Position numbers and translations under genes: made by a program
In this document: positions 1-12,077 of the stretch, piece by piece
Layout of the letters: every line of letters begins with the position of its first letter
How positions within the stretch are numbered: the first letter of the stretch is position 1
The notes under the pieces: generated by a model
Seen by the model: the letters and a program-made list of their open reading frames with translations, nothing else
Databases searched by the model: none
Told to the model about the DNA's origin: nothing
From: Agroathelia rolfsii
Taxonomy: Eukaryota; Basidiomycota; Agaricomycetes; Amylocorticiales; Amylocorticiaceae
Reading direction: 5' to 3'
DNA length: 64,000 nt
Assembly: GCA_018343915.1 (NCBI GenBank)
Contig: JABRWF010000001.1
Span: forward strand, 2,852,001 to 2,916,000

Positions 1-542
1 TAACAAGACTCGAGTCCGAGCTAGCAATCTCGGTCTAGTAAAGTTTGACTTGACAATATGCCAGTGGTCTGATGCCAATGATCGAACCGCCTAATAGACT
101 TCCGGCTCTCCTGCTCGCATAGCTTGCGTTGAATAGTCAACAGATACTGGGTCATGTTAATAATCTTTATACTTAACGTAGTGTTGCCACTGGTACTAGA
201 CACGACATGCATGGCGCAGTGGAGTGCCCATTTAGGCAAGCCGTGGCTGTGTTGATGTGTGGCTGTGCTTATTGACCGCTCGAAGTAAGCCAGGTTCATT
301 GAGGCTGATACGCTCAACGTTCTCTGAAAGACAAGGTAAGACCGCTATGCTGCCAGTTTGCTTGTGTGTATCGTCCTCTGGAGGCTATATTATCCCTTTC
401 TCTCCAATTTGAACTGCTCGAATCCGGCGTTGTGGGGATGGATGGCTCAGATGCACCTGGGATGACTATGAATCAAAAGGACTCTTATTGACTTGCTCTC
501 GACTGCTCTTAGGCTCTGCTCCTTCTCTCCTTCTATCCAAAA
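1..542. other. Intergenic region upstream of RPS18
   Basis: I see no convincing gene here. The reading frames present are short, lack recognisable motifs and show no intron structure. The last 150 bases are pyrimidine-rich, as expected for a ribosomal protein promoter and leader. Confidence 0.5.
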
Positions 543-1172
543 ATGTCCCTTGTCGTGCCAGAGGCCCACCAGCAGTTCCAGGTCCGTTCCCCAGATGTTT
601 TGTCTCGAGATAATTACCGACTTCGTACATCATAGCACATCTTGCGTCTGCTGAACACCAACGTTGATGGAAAACGCAAGATTATGTACGCCTTGACTGA
701 GATCAAGGGTGTCGGTCGTCGCTACTCTAACATCGTCTGCAAGAAAGCCGATGTTGACCTCAACAAGCGGCACGTCGTCCCAAGATGCTATTTAGATATC
801 AATTTTTACTGACTAAGGTTTAGTGCTGGCGAGCTGAACTCTGATGAGCTCGAGCGCCTTGTTACTATCATCCAGAACCCCACACAGTTCAAGATCCCCA
901 CATGGTTCTTGAACAGACAAAAGGATATCGTCGATGGCAAGAACTCGCAAATCCTGTCCAACGGTGTTGACTCGAAACTCCGTGATGACTTGGAGCGCCT
1001 GAAGAAGATCCGCGCTCACAGGGGTCTCCGTCACTTCTGGGGCCTCCGTGTCAGGGGTCAGCACACCAAGACCACTGGTATGTTTTATTAGAACGCAAAT
1101 CGGGCGGCTATCTTACCTTTCCTTATAGGTCGTCGCGGAAAGACCGTCGGTGTGTCGAAGAAGCGTGGTTAG
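543..1172 (+). CDS. RPS18: 40S ribosomal protein S18 (uS13)
   Basis: This is the small-subunit protein uS13, which sits in the head of the 40S subunit and contacts the 60S subunit and P-site tRNA. Four exons (543-581, 636-769, 824-1077, 1129-1172) join to 156 residues, the usual length. The central helix-two-turn-helix part and the basic tail ([20 protein letters not shown], ending [14 protein letters not shown]) are clear. The start is the first ATG and gives the standard N-terminus [13 protein letters not shown]. Intron 2 (770-823) begins with GC rather than GT: only this donor gives the conserved KRAGEL junction, and the intron has a good branch point (CTGAC) before its AG. The first and last introns use GT. 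Confidence 0.97.
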
Positions 1173-1596
1173 ATTCGCTAACGGCTTTTACTCGACTTTG
1201 TGGTTGTTTTATTTCGCATATGCATATGACATATCTCTTACAATGCGTATCATGACATATGGCGGAAAGCGCTTCTCGCCCTTTGCATCCTGTACTTTTT
1301 GAGCCAATGCACTCCAACAAAAGTGGACACAACATGTGTAACTGCCAAGCGTACTACTTGACATTGCGTGATAAACGACCAGATTGCATATGTGTAATGT
1401 GAGGCAAGCGCCATGGTCTACATAAAATTATGTGGTGAATAATTTAGTAGATATTTCGACTATTATGTAGTCATGACGATCTCGATCAGAGCTAATAAAT
1501 TTTGATTTGTGTCCCAGAAAGAGTAGACACCGTCAGGCAATAAGTAGCTGGGGTCTTTTAGAGGGGAAGAAATGTGAAACTAACCTCGGCCATCAC
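1173..1596. other. RPS18 3' region and spacer before tRNA-Leu
   Basis: AT-rich spacer with no supported gene. It should hold the RPS18 3' UTR and the 5' flank of the downstream tRNA gene. Confidence 0.5.
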
Positions 1597-1686
1597 GGCG
1601 AGATGGCCGAGTGGTCTAAGGCGCTAGTTTCAGGTTTTATAATCTACTAGTCTTTCGGGGCGCGAGTTCGAATCTCGCTCTCGTCA
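1597..1686 (+). tRNA. tRNA-Leu (CAG), intron-containing
   Basis: This is a type II tRNA. The acceptor arm is GGCGAGA pairing with TCTCGTC, with one G-U pair. The A box is TGGCCGAGTGG, a long variable arm follows, and the T-loop GTTCGAATC forms the B box. The anticodon stem CTAGT/ACTAG encloses 17 bases, which means a 7-base loop with anticodon CAG (1631-1633) and a 10-base intron at 1635-1644, directly after position 37 as expected for eukaryotic nuclear tRNAs. No CCA is encoded. The other tRNA in the window (13473) is a leucine isoacceptor with near-identical arms. Confidence 0.92.
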
Positions 1687-2088
1687 TGTTTGTTTTGTGT
1701 CCCTGCAATGTAACGGGTACAAAGTTGCTCATCCCATCATGTGAGAATATTTTTAATTATGAGTCATTGCGGTATGGCGAAAAACACAAGCTCGATCATC
1801 TGCTCTCATTCGGCTCGCAGACGCAACAAGTTTGTATTGGATGGCGGTGCGATGGAGGACGATTGCGGGGGGCTGCGGAGTGCCGCACCCGGCATGATCC
1901 GGTGCCGAACCGCCGTCCGCTTGCGTAAATGGCAAAAGTCCTCGGAGAATGCCTTAGTAAAAAGAGACCAAGTCAAAGCTGCCCCTGCACGGATATCCAG
2001 CTCTGTCTGTTCTTCACAACTGAACACCAGCAGCAATACCACCACCAGCTGCTAAGTCTGCGGCCCCCAACATTCTCCATTGGGCATC
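1687..2088. other. Spacer and promoter of the PPR gene
   Basis: No supported gene. The stretch around 1850-1925 is GC-rich and the last 100 bases are CA-rich, as in a promoter and 5' leader. Short overlapping frames here have no family resemblance. Confidence 0.45.
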
Positions 2089-5000
2089 ATGCTGCCCAAG
2101 GTCGCTAATCAAATATTACACGCTTCATCGCGAGCAGTCGCTGCTGCTCAGTATCAGTCTCATACACTTCGCAATGTCCTTCAACTTCAGACTTCCTCCG
2201 GCCAGTCTTCTTCAGGTAGCATCTGGAACGGTGTAGGCTCTTCCAGCTCCAGCTGGGGTAGCAATGGAAGTGGAACAGGCCCAGGTGGTCACAAATTCAA
2301 TCCCGGCAGTCGCTATTATAGCAGCTACGCTGTTCGTGTACCCAATCTCTTCACTGGACATGACCCCAATGCTAATTAAAAAAATTTCTTACTTGTTGTT
2401 ACCAGGCCGCTAGCCGTGCTGTCACACAGGCCAACGTGTCCTCTTCAGACCTCGACGGTTCTTTTGTCGAGTCTGATGAAACTGAGGAAGCTCAAACACG
2501 TCCTTCTGCTCGCTCTCGTCGTACTGGGTCTGGGCTACGTGGACGAAGCCATAGCATTTCCCTTGGCACGCGTGATCATTCAGAACGCTCAGAACTAGGT
2601 GTACTCAAGGCGGTTCAACTGCATGCTCGTGCCAAACATACACTCCTGGGTTCCCATGTCGAGGAGAATGATTCGATACCCCAATCTGTCCATACCCGTC
2701 ACAACTCTACTGCCACTGCTTTCGCCGACATTGACTTATCCACGCTATCTGCCGCTGAAGAACTTACCACCGTCGTATCAAAGGATTCCCCCGCCTCTCG
2801 ATCTAATTCACGCATACCTGCGCTCCCGGAAACCGCCACTATTCGAGACATCAATTGTGCTCGTCAATCGGGTGATTATGCTGCCGTCCTGGATGCGGTT
2901 GGGCGCCTTCGTCTCTCCCCAGAGTCGGTCACGGTACACGAATTAAATGCCGCCCTCGACGCGATCGCAGCTACGAAACCTTATCTCGAAACACTGTCGC
3001 CACTGGTTCAACTCTACAATGATTTCGTCACTGGTGGCCAATCACAGATTCTGCCCAATGGTCAAACGTATGGTATCATGCTCCTTGCTTTGGGATCGCA
3101 AGATCACAAGGCGCGGGGTGTCATTGCGTCTCACGAGTCGGCCATCCGTCGTGCTCGGCTGTTAAAGTCTAAGAACGAATCTGTCTTGGAATTGCAGGCC
3201 TCGATCAAGCAACTCATGGAAGAGTCACAATCGGTTTATTCAATGGCTATCACGCTCTTCGAAGCAGCGTCTGCACGCAATGCCATGATACCCATCGAAG
3301 TTTATACGTCCATGTTGCGGTCATGCGCTCTCCGCGGGGATATTGACAGGGCCATCACCGTATTCGCTCAACTGGAAGCCCAAAAAACTATCCGGCCCGC
3401 TGCCATCGTTTTCGCGCATCTCATAACCGCATACATCAACGCTCGTGATCTTGCCGGTGCCCGCTTGGTTTTCAAGGAGTTCAGAGAGGCTTCGCAACAA
3501 GGGCGCCTCATTTGGAGCACGGACACAGCTTCCGCACGACTTGCACGCGAATTCGTTTGGCACAAAATGATCGATGCTCACTTTGCGTGTGACGATGCCC
3601 CTGGTGCCCTCGACCTACTGGAACAGATGATGGACTCCCCAGAGATGAAATACAGCTCTGATAAATTCGTCCCCGGCAATCCTCCCCTTCCTTCGCAGCT
3701 CACATTTACACGCATCATTACAGGATTTTGCACCGTAGGCGACTATAGCTCGGCACTGGTCTGGTACAAGCGTTTGCTGGATGAATCGACTACTTCTTCG
3801 GCTACCTCTACCAGTTCGCGCGATGCCACCCTACTGGAGCGTACGGCTTGGACCCATCTTTCTAATGGCCTCCTAGAGGAAGGCAGGGTTCCCGAATTTT
3901 TGGATCTTTACAAGGCGATCGTACTTCGTGCACCGAGTTTTTTGGACAGCGATGATCGTTATCTGCTTGCCTTACATGTTGCTTGGTATGTTCGCGACAA
4001 CAAGGACTCGCTCGACCGCGCTGAGGCCATCTCCATGCTGAACGTTACCGCTGATTTCTCGCTCGTCACCCGTGTACATCACAAGGACAAGGATGCTATG
4101 TACCTCGTGACAATCATGAACATTGCCGATTTCCTTCGGAAGGCTTATTTGGCTCTTGGGGAAGTCGAAGGTTCAGTTGCCCTTGTCGAAAAGGCTCTTC
4201 TGGTCGCTCGTGTTCAGATGATGCATGGGTCAGTCGACGAACAATTACCCGCAGCTCAAGAAGCCGCCTCCGGCGCAGTGGCCCTTGTCAGCAGGACCAT
4301 CACAGGTTTCTCTACCCGTCAACTACAGCCATTAACGTTCGCCCTTGGTGTCAGGCTCTTGCGTCTTGCCGCAGCTGTCGCTTTGCAGCCCGAAGCAAGC
4401 ATGGCCTCACTCTTCTATCATAACGTCTACCAGCAGGCTAATACGCAGGATTTCAACACGCTCACCAAACAAGAATGGCATTCACTCATCCTCTGCGCGA
4501 ATCTCGTCGATCTTTCTGCCCTTGCCCACGTTCTCAAAGATCTTTCGCAATCCCAAGCGGCCGCATCCTTCTTCCAGGACGCGGAGATCGTTGCTAGTGT
4601 GGCAGAAACCATTCATAGCATCCATAATAGTGATGATTTGGCTAGGGTGCTGTCCCAACTCCCCTCTGACCATGAGGCAGCACTGAAGCGTCGAGAGGAG
4701 GATACCGATTCGGTCGTTTCTTCTTTGCCCTCGGACACGCTAGTGGGAAGCTCTGATCCATCATCTCCCGTAGTCTCGTCATCGATCCAATTTGATATCG
4801 CAGCTAGCCGAGCCATCGACGATGCATGGAAATCCGGCAACTTTGACGCCTTCGCTACGTACAGGCAAATCGAGGACATGCTCGCCAGCGGTAGGCACCC
4901 TACCCATGTCGCCATCAGCCGCACCATCAACTCTCTTGGCCGTCATGGCGCTATCGACAAGATGCGCCGCTTGTACGAGGTCGCGCAGGTGATTTTGGCT

Positions 5001-6447
5001 GTCGCACCGAGAAAGCTTCGCTTCAAGTCGTGGTTGATGGTTGAGTGTCAAATGGTCATCGGATATGCCCATGCGGGTAACATGGACGCAGCCCTCATGC
5101 ATCGTGCTCGCATTCTGGAGCAAGGGCTGGTGCCCACCTCGGATGCCTACGGTAGTCTGATCCAGAACATCAAGGATACCACAGACGACGCCTCCAATGC
5201 CTTGGGTCTGTTCCAAGAGGGTCTTGCGCACGGTCTCCAGCCCAATACGTACCTGTATAATACGATCATCTCCAAGCTGTCCAAGGCGCGCAAGGCGGAC
5301 CAAGCGCTCGAACTGTTTGAGCAGATGAAAGCACAGGGTGTACTGGCGTCGAGTATTACCTACGGTGCTATCATCGCCGCGTGCTGCCGTGTTGGTGATG
5401 CGCAGTCGGCGGAGACGCTCTTCGCGGAGATGACTGCCCAGACGAACTTCAAGCCGAGGGTGCCCCCGTACAACACGATGATGCAGCTCTATGCGCATAT
5501 CAAGCCTGACCGTGAAAGGGTACTGTTCTACTTCGACTCGATGGTTCGGAATGGTGTTTCTCCTACGGTTCATTCGTACAAGGTATGTCTTTTTGGTACT
5601 GATACCTACTTTGCCAACTTACCCTTCAAATAGCTGCTTTTGGATGCCTATGGTACCATCGAACCCGTGGATATCAACGGCATGAACAAGGTCTTGAAGG
5701 ATATCGATGCCAACGTCGGGCACATCCAGGGTGTGCACTGGGCGTCGGTCATTAACGCCCATGGCTGCGTCAAGAAAGATCTCGACCGTGCCATTGAGAC
5801 ATTTGAGAATCTCCAATCAACTTCTTACAACAACCCCCTCCCCGACGCAATCACGTTTGAGGCGCTCTTTAACGTTCTTGTCACCCACCGTCGGGCCGAC
5901 TTGTTCCCCCACTATCTTGAGCGTCTTGAGAAGTCGGGTATTCACATGACGGCCTACATTGCCAATCTCGTCATCAAGGGCTATGCTCTGGGTGGCCAAC
6001 TGGATAAGGCGAGGGTCTTCTTTGAGGGCCTGTCGGATCCGCCTGAAGGTGTTGCCGCGCCCGGTAATCACGCTCCCCATGCAGGCGAGGTTTTGGAACA
6101 AGTACCTGTCTCAGCACCTGTCTATCGTGAGGTTAGTTGTATCAGCCATATACAGTGGTTCAAAATTGCTGACATGATCACACGCGTAGCCCTCAACATG
6201 GGAACACATGGTTCGTGCTGAACTCGGCGCTGGTGAACGTGAAAAGGCTATTGCTCTCTTAGAGAGACTCCAAGCCAGGTACGTCCTAATGCCTTTCCAG
6301 TCTCGCCGAACAATGCTTTTCCTAACATACATACCTTATAGAAAATTCCCTGCTGCGGTCTACAATCGCATTAGTGGCATCATGCTCGACGATGACACCG
6401 TCTCCCCCTGGCCAGCTACCCCGCTGCCAGGCGTGACTGTGGCATGA
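2089..6447 (+). CDS. Pentatricopeptide repeat (PPR) protein, probably mitochondrial
   Basis: Five exons (2089-2331, 2406-5582, 5634-6131, 6190-6278, 6342-6447) give 1,370 residues. The N-terminus is rich in A, S, Q and R and lacks acidic residues for about 50 positions, which suggests a mitochondrial presequence. A serine/glycine linker follows. PPR helical hairpins are spread over the rest, for example EVYTSMLRSCALRGDIDRAI, NTYLYNTIISKLSKARKADQ and SITYGAIIAACCRVGDAQSA, with the typical 35-residue spacing. Fungal PPR proteins of this size bind mitochondrial transcripts for stability or translation. Which transcript, and whether this matches a named yeast protein, cannot be said. The ATG chosen is the first in frame. 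A TTG nine bases upstream is not a likely start. Confidence 0.9.
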
Positions 6448-7340
6448 AAGAACATGGAAAGGGATTACTACCACGTATTGGGATCTTGTTTTGATTTATC
6501 GGCCCTGTTATCATTCGTATTTTGCCTTCAAAACGCTCGTTTTCTGGCTTTGCGCTATTCGTTTGATTCTTTTGCTAGTCAATAGCGACTGCTTTTTTTT
6601 TGTTTTTGTCTTTGGCTTTATCTTACACTTCACGAACTTTGTACGATTACGATTAGATTATCACTGTATCATAGCTTACATACATACTAGAGACACACAA
6701 TTAGTAATCATTGAAACGGTATACATGTCTATAGTGCATGGGAGGCGATATGCACTGTGGATATTGTCGTTCGACTCTTCAGAGACAAAATAGGTAGGCA
6801 GAATAACGTGACGCCGTGACAAAGATGGTAAAAGGAACTTAAAGGGACTGCAATTCTAACTTCGAGTTTTTGAAATACTCTAATGCTCCTCATTATCTTG
6901 TGAAGTCAAGGTTGCGTCATTTTGATACTGAAGCACCTCATGGTCATTTATCAAGACGAAGACCTCAGACCATCGGCTAGAGTATAATGCATACATTATT
7001 GACGAGATGCACAGATCGAAAACCGAATAGAGATTACCATGTGATGAATCTTTTTATTATTATTATTATTATTAATTACGTTTGTATACCGCATCATGTA
7101 CTGAAGACAAACTACGGTGTAAGTAGTTGAGAAGTAGGGTTAAATAGTAAGGGAAGTATGGCCATGTGATGAATCTGGCCCCACAACTGGAAGAACAAAA
7201 ACCATTGTCGCCTTCGTCATGATCTATGGCGCAATTAGTACCAACAGATCGTCATCCACAGGAGGGGTTTTATAAGTGTGAAAAGACTGGACTCCCTTCA
7301 TTAGGTTTACTGTATACTCAGAAGTCAAACAGCTGCTCTC
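6448..7340. other. Long intergenic region with a TTA microsatellite
   Basis: Nearly 900 bases, AT-rich, without a supported gene. It contains a short run of TTA/ATT trinucleotides around 7050-7075. A TATAAG element near 7271, about 70 bases before the carbonic anhydrase ATG, may be that gene's TATA box. Confidence 0.5.
7271..7276 (+). promoter_or_regulatory. Possible TATA element of the carbonic anhydrase gene
   Basis: TATAAG lies 70 bases upstream of the ATG at 7341. The distance fits a TATA box with a short leader, but the surrounding DNA is AT-rich and chance occurrence is likely. Confidence 0.25.
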
Positions 7341-8003
7341 ATGTCTGCGCACACCGAATTCGCGAAACACAATGACGCCTATGTGGCTAATTTCGGGGAC
7401 AAGGGCAGTCTGCCCCTGCCTCCGGCCAAGAAATTAGTTATAGTTACATGCATGGATGCACGCATAGAGTAAGATGATGCAATTGTGCCCATGAATGTAC
7501 GCTAGACACGATGTACGTACACAGGCCAGCAGTACAGCTTGGAGTCCATGAAGGAGATGCCCACATTATTCGTAATGCAGGGGGTGTTGCGTAAGATTTA
7601 ATCACAGTTTGCTGTGTGAACCGACGACTCAGAGTAGTTCCAGCAAGGATGCCTTGAGGAGTATTGTGATCTCCCAACGTCTCTTGGGGACGCGCGAGAT
7701 CGCCATCATCCATCATACAGACTGTGGAATGCTGACATTCGACACACCGCACTTACGGGAGATAGTGGCATCGTCTACACCTGCTGCCAAAGAGGAGGTG
7801 CAAAATATAGACTTCCTGGAGTTTTCGGACCTAGAAGAGAGTGTTCGGAACGACGTGAAGTTCCTTAAGGAAAGCGAACTTGCTCTTAAAGAGACTACGG
7901 TCACGGGATGGATTTATGAGGTCGAGACGGGAAAGGTGCGTATTGTAGTCTCCTAAAATGGCTAAAACAATGACGACTTCAATAGATTCGCAAGCTGGTG
8001 TAG
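7341..8003 (+). CDS. Beta-class carbonic anhydrase
   Basis: The enzyme interconverts CO2 and bicarbonate at a zinc site. Four exons (7341-7468, 7525-7590, 7644-7935, 7986-8003) give 167 residues, the size of the short fungal beta-CAs. The zinc and catalytic signatures are present: CMDAR (zinc cysteine plus the Asp/Arg dyad), the RNAGGV segment, and HHTDCGM carrying the zinc histidine and second cysteine. Splicing of the second intron at CAG 7641-7643 restores the conserved AKDALRSIVISQ helix. There is no presequence, so a cytosolic enzyme is likely. The last exon adds only five residues (IRKLV). Confidence 0.93.
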
Positions 8004-8285
8004 GATACACATCGTACTAGTGAAATAGTAATAACCTGATGTTGTATGATTAGCTCGCAGTGTTACCAATCTAGAGTAAAACGAGTGCATAGTTGTCAAT
8101 GTGAAGTGTGTGACATTTGGCCGTTTTTGTACTGGCATCGTGTCTTTACGTGGCAAGACTCGGACCAATCCCCAAGGAATTTAGTCCGAATTGCGCAAAA
8201 GAAGTCGCCACGTCTTCACTCCCAACACTTCTTAAACACATACCATCCTCCTCGTCCTGTTGTTCACGGTTTCTGTTCGTTCATC

Positions 8286-10037
8286 ATGAGCGGCTGTGGG
8301 TTTCTGTTTCTTGTGGTATTATCCCAGCTACCCAACTAACGTCACTTGTCTAGTTCGGTTTCTGAACCTCGTCCGACCTTTCTTGCCTATCCTTCCTGAG
8401 GTTTCTTCTCCAGACCGCAAAGTGTGTTTCTCTATTGGTGCGCTGCATGGAACTATTTCCTAATATCTTTCTAGGTTCCTTTCAACCAGAAGGTGTTATG
8501 GACTGCTGTAACTCTCCTCATCTTCTTGGTTTGCTCCCAAGTCCCTCTCTATGGCATCATGTCGTCCGACTCTGCTGACCCGCTTTACTGGATGCGTGTC
8601 ATTTTGGCGTCCAACCGTGGGACGCTCATGGAGTTGGGTATCAGCCCTATAGTCACTAGTGGAATGATCATGCAGCTGCTGGCCGGTGCAAACTTGATTG
8701 AAGTTGACTTCAGCTTGAAGGAGGACAGAGCTCTCTTCAGCGGTGCTCAAAAGCGTGAGCGCGTTCATTCCTTTTTTCACGAAATCAAATCTGATTTGTT
8801 TTCATGAACAGTCTTTGCGCTTATCATTTCGCTCGGTCAGGCTACTGTTTATGTCCTAACGGGTCTTTATGGACAACCTAAGGATCTCGGCGCTGGTGTC
8901 TGCCTTCTTCTCATTATCCAACTTGTCACCGCTGCCCTTATCGTCATCCTCCTTGACGAACTCCTCCAGAAGGGATACGGCCTTGGCTCTGGTATTTCGC
9001 TCTTCATTGCCACGAACATTTGCGAATCCATTGTCTGGAAGGCTTTCTCCCCTACCACCGTCAATACCGGTCGTGGCCCTGAGTTCGAGGGTGCACTTGT
9101 TGCCCTGTTCCACCTTCTCTTCACTTGGAACGACAAGGGCCGTGCACTTCGTGAAGCCTTCTGGCGTGACCGTCTGCCCAACGTTATGAACCTCATTGCC
9201 ACAGTTGTCATCTTCGCCGTTGTCATTTACCTCCAGGGCTTCCGCATTGAGATCCCCGTCAAGAGCAACAGGTTCCGTGGTCAGAGGGGCTCCTACCCTG
9301 TTAGGTTATTCTACACCTCCAACATGCCCATCATGCTTGAGAGCGCTCTGACCAGCAATGTGTTCATCATTTCCCAAATGCTCTCCTCACGCTTCCCCGA
9401 TAACTTCTTGGTTAGGTTGCTTGGTGTTTGGGAGGTAATTGATTTCTCCAGATCATGTTATGCCTAAACTAATAAATATATAGCCTCTCCAAGATTCTCC
9501 TCAGCTCGCTGCTGTTTCTGGTATTGCTTACTACATGTCCCCTCCCCACACAATGAAGGAGGCTCTACTTGACCCTATCCATACCATCGTCTACATCGCT
9601 TTCATGGTCTCTGCTTGTGCGTTATTCTCCAAGACTTGGATTGAAGTCTCTGGAAGTGGACCCAGGGACGTTGCCAAGCAGCTTAAGGATCAACAACTCG
9701 TTAGTCAGCATTTCGCTTATCCTTCATCACATTGTTTATGCTAGTTTCAAGGTTATGGCCGGTCACCGTGAGGGCTCTATGTACAAGGAACTGAAGCGTA
9801 TCATCCCGACTGCTGCGGCTTTCGGTGGTGCCATCCTTGGTCTTCTTTCCGTTGCTGCTGACCTTCTGGGCGCTATTGGCAGCGGTACCGGTATCCTTAT
9901 GGCTGTCACTATCATTTACAGCTACTTCGAAATCGGCATGAAGGTGAGCATATTATTCCCTGAAATAGACCACGGCTCGCTAATGCTCTTCACAGGAGTC
10001 TTCCCCTGAGATGGCTGCCTTCTCCGACCTGTTATAA
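8286..10037 (+). CDS. SEC61: Protein transport channel Sec61 alpha subunit
   Basis: This is the pore-forming subunit of the ER translocon, a ten-span membrane protein that passes nascent secretory chains. Seven exons (8286-8295, 8354-8421, 8475-8754, 8812-9434, 9484-9699, 9752-9943, 9996-10037) give 476 residues, the standard length. Recognisable stretches are the N-terminal FLPEV-like segment, [20 protein letters not shown], the ribosome-binding cytosolic loops ([20 protein letters not shown]) and the C-terminal [19 protein letters not shown]. The first coding exon is only 10 bases (M-S-G plus one base). It was chosen because the GTGGGT donor at 8296 gives [13 protein letters not shown], matching the family start. 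The downstream neighbour PRP19 is convergent. Confidence 0.96.
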
Positions 10038-10275
10038 ACCACTTGTAATGTGGTGACAGAGTAGTCTTTTCCGGCACGGGGGCTTGGCACACAGAAAAAG
10101 GGTATTCATGTATCATCCCTACGTAAAATTGTTTGCATGACGCACCTACTTGCTTCATACCCCTAATTATTGACTCGTACTTCACATAATTATGAAACGC
10201 GTATAATGGATGGGAATCGCAAATGCAACCATTGTTTCAAGTACATACACGATGATATCAGTGTCAGATAATATT

Positions 10276-11904
10276 TCAAGCAGCGGAGCCCCATATTCTG
10301 ATTTCTCTACCACTAGCACCCCAAATTTCTTTCCCTTGCTCTCCAAATACCAATGCGGAGACCTCTCCCTCTTGGAAGTTTGCAAGAGGCTCCCATGTTT
10401 TATGTGCGAAGACCTTGACACCTTCGTTGCCAGCTACGCCAAGGTACTGAGCGCTATAGTCATACGAAACAGCGTTCACCTTGAAGCTGTCGCCAAGGTC
10501 AATAGTGTTCGCAATCTTGAGTTTACGCAGATCCCAGACGGCCACGGTGGAAAGCGAGCTGGGCGCCAACAGGTGGTATCCGTTCTCAGAGAAGGAAAGT
10601 GTGTTGACAGTGAAGGGTACGCCTTCCGAGGGTGTCAAAGAGGCAGCCACGCCTCCTGAGCGGACGTCATAAATTTGCATGGTCGATGTGGGCGTTCCGA
10701 GACCAATGAGGGTACCGTCGGGATGGATAGATAGAGAGGTAAAGCCCTCCTCATGAGGTGCACTGCGGAACACTTGCTGGAACGAGCTCAGGTCGTGCAG
10801 CGAGTACGTTTTGTCGAGGGAAGATAATGCCACGACGGCTGATGAGGGGTGCACGGCAAGACCAGTGACCTCGCCTTTGTGTGTCCTGATGATCGACTTG
10901 GGGATGTAGTCACCCGAGGCAGTGTCGTGGGCCCAGATTTTGGCGACTTTGTCGGCGGATGCGGACAGGAGCAACGTAGACTCGCCCTCTCGCTCGCGGA
11001 AGGCGACCTGCGTAATCTTTTTCGTGTGTCCCTTCAACGAGACGACGACCTTGTCCGTGCTACGATCATACAGCTGCACAACCTTATCGTTGCCGCCAGT
11101 AAGGAATTGTGAGGGATTGACAGAGGAGACGGCGAGAGTAGTAATGCCTGAAGGAGATGGGGAATGCAGGGAGGGAATGACGTGTTTCTGCGCGTATGTC
11201 TTGACCTCGTCTGCCGTGGCATAACCTTCGGGGGCCTTGCGCTTCTTGCGCTTTGCAGAGAGAGTAGCATGGGTTTCGTCAATCTTTGACAGAACTTCTG
11301 CGGGCAGTGTGGTTTCCGAGGCACCATTTTCCTCCATCTCGACGTCTTCTGCGCCATTTGAGGGTGCAACGCCCATGCTGGCTTGAACGCTCGCCAGTGC
11401 ACTAATGACACACATGAGTAAGGTTCAACAACGGAGAAAATTGCCATGATAACATACTCTCGGGCAGCATCTCTTTCACGAATGAGACGCGCAACCACCC
11501 GTGTTGCAGCATCCTGAGAATAGAGCGCATTACTCAATTCTTGACGCGTTGAGTTGTACTGTTGGCGCAGCGAGAACATTTCGAGCACAAGTGCATCCCA
11601 CTCATTTTGAAGGGTGTGCAATAATGCTGGGATCGAGGATTGTGTAGGTGGACGTGGGGGCGCAGTACTTGGGCCTGACAACAATAATGTTTAGTACGAA
11701 TATAACGTGTGAAAGCAATCCAGGCATATGCGTACTGGCTTTGACTGAGACAAGGTCAGATTCCTCGAGTTTCTCGCCCGTCACAGGATCCGTCCCGTTT
11801 TCGGTAATATACTTGAGGATGAGGCGACGCTCATAAACATGTCCAGACTTGTTGGACACCACAGGGTCCTGAGGAGGCTCGCCAGAGATTGCGCAGAAGA
11901 ACAT
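10276..11904 (-). CDS. PRP19: Pre-mRNA-processing factor 19, U-box E3 ligase
   Basis: Prp19 is the core of the NineTeen complex, which activates the spliceosome and has ubiquitin ligase activity. Three exons (11736-11904, 11458-11674, 10276-11401) give 503 residues, the usual length. In order: an N-terminal U-box ([20 protein letters not shown]...), a coiled-coil tetramerisation segment (residues about 75-130, [20 protein letters not shown]), a linker with the basic KRKKRK patch, and a seven-bladed WD40 domain ending [10 protein letters not shown] longer frame begins 14 codons upstream, but [11 protein letters not shown] is the conserved start. It is divergent from SGT2 with 173 bases between the two ATGs. 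Confidence 0.96.
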
Positions 11905-12077
11905 CGTTGAATGAGGAGGAGCGCCGTGACGAAGGAAACGCGTCACGTCCTGTGACCACGTCCTTCCTTGTCGATTTCACAAGCAACAAAGTCTGCAAGC
12001 TTCCAATCCAGTCTCCAGATTCCTAGCAATTTCGCAGCAACTCCCGTAACACCCCTCAAGTCCTCACTGCAACAATC

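Noticed and set aside
4779..5573. A 264-codon minus-strand frame within the PPR gene
   Set aside because: Shadow of the PPR coding strand. Its composition (His/Arg-rich) and lack of homology fit an antisense artefact.
7050..7075. TTA/ATT run as a possible regulatory or CRISPR-like repeat
   Set aside because: Simple trinucleotide microsatellite with no spacer structure.
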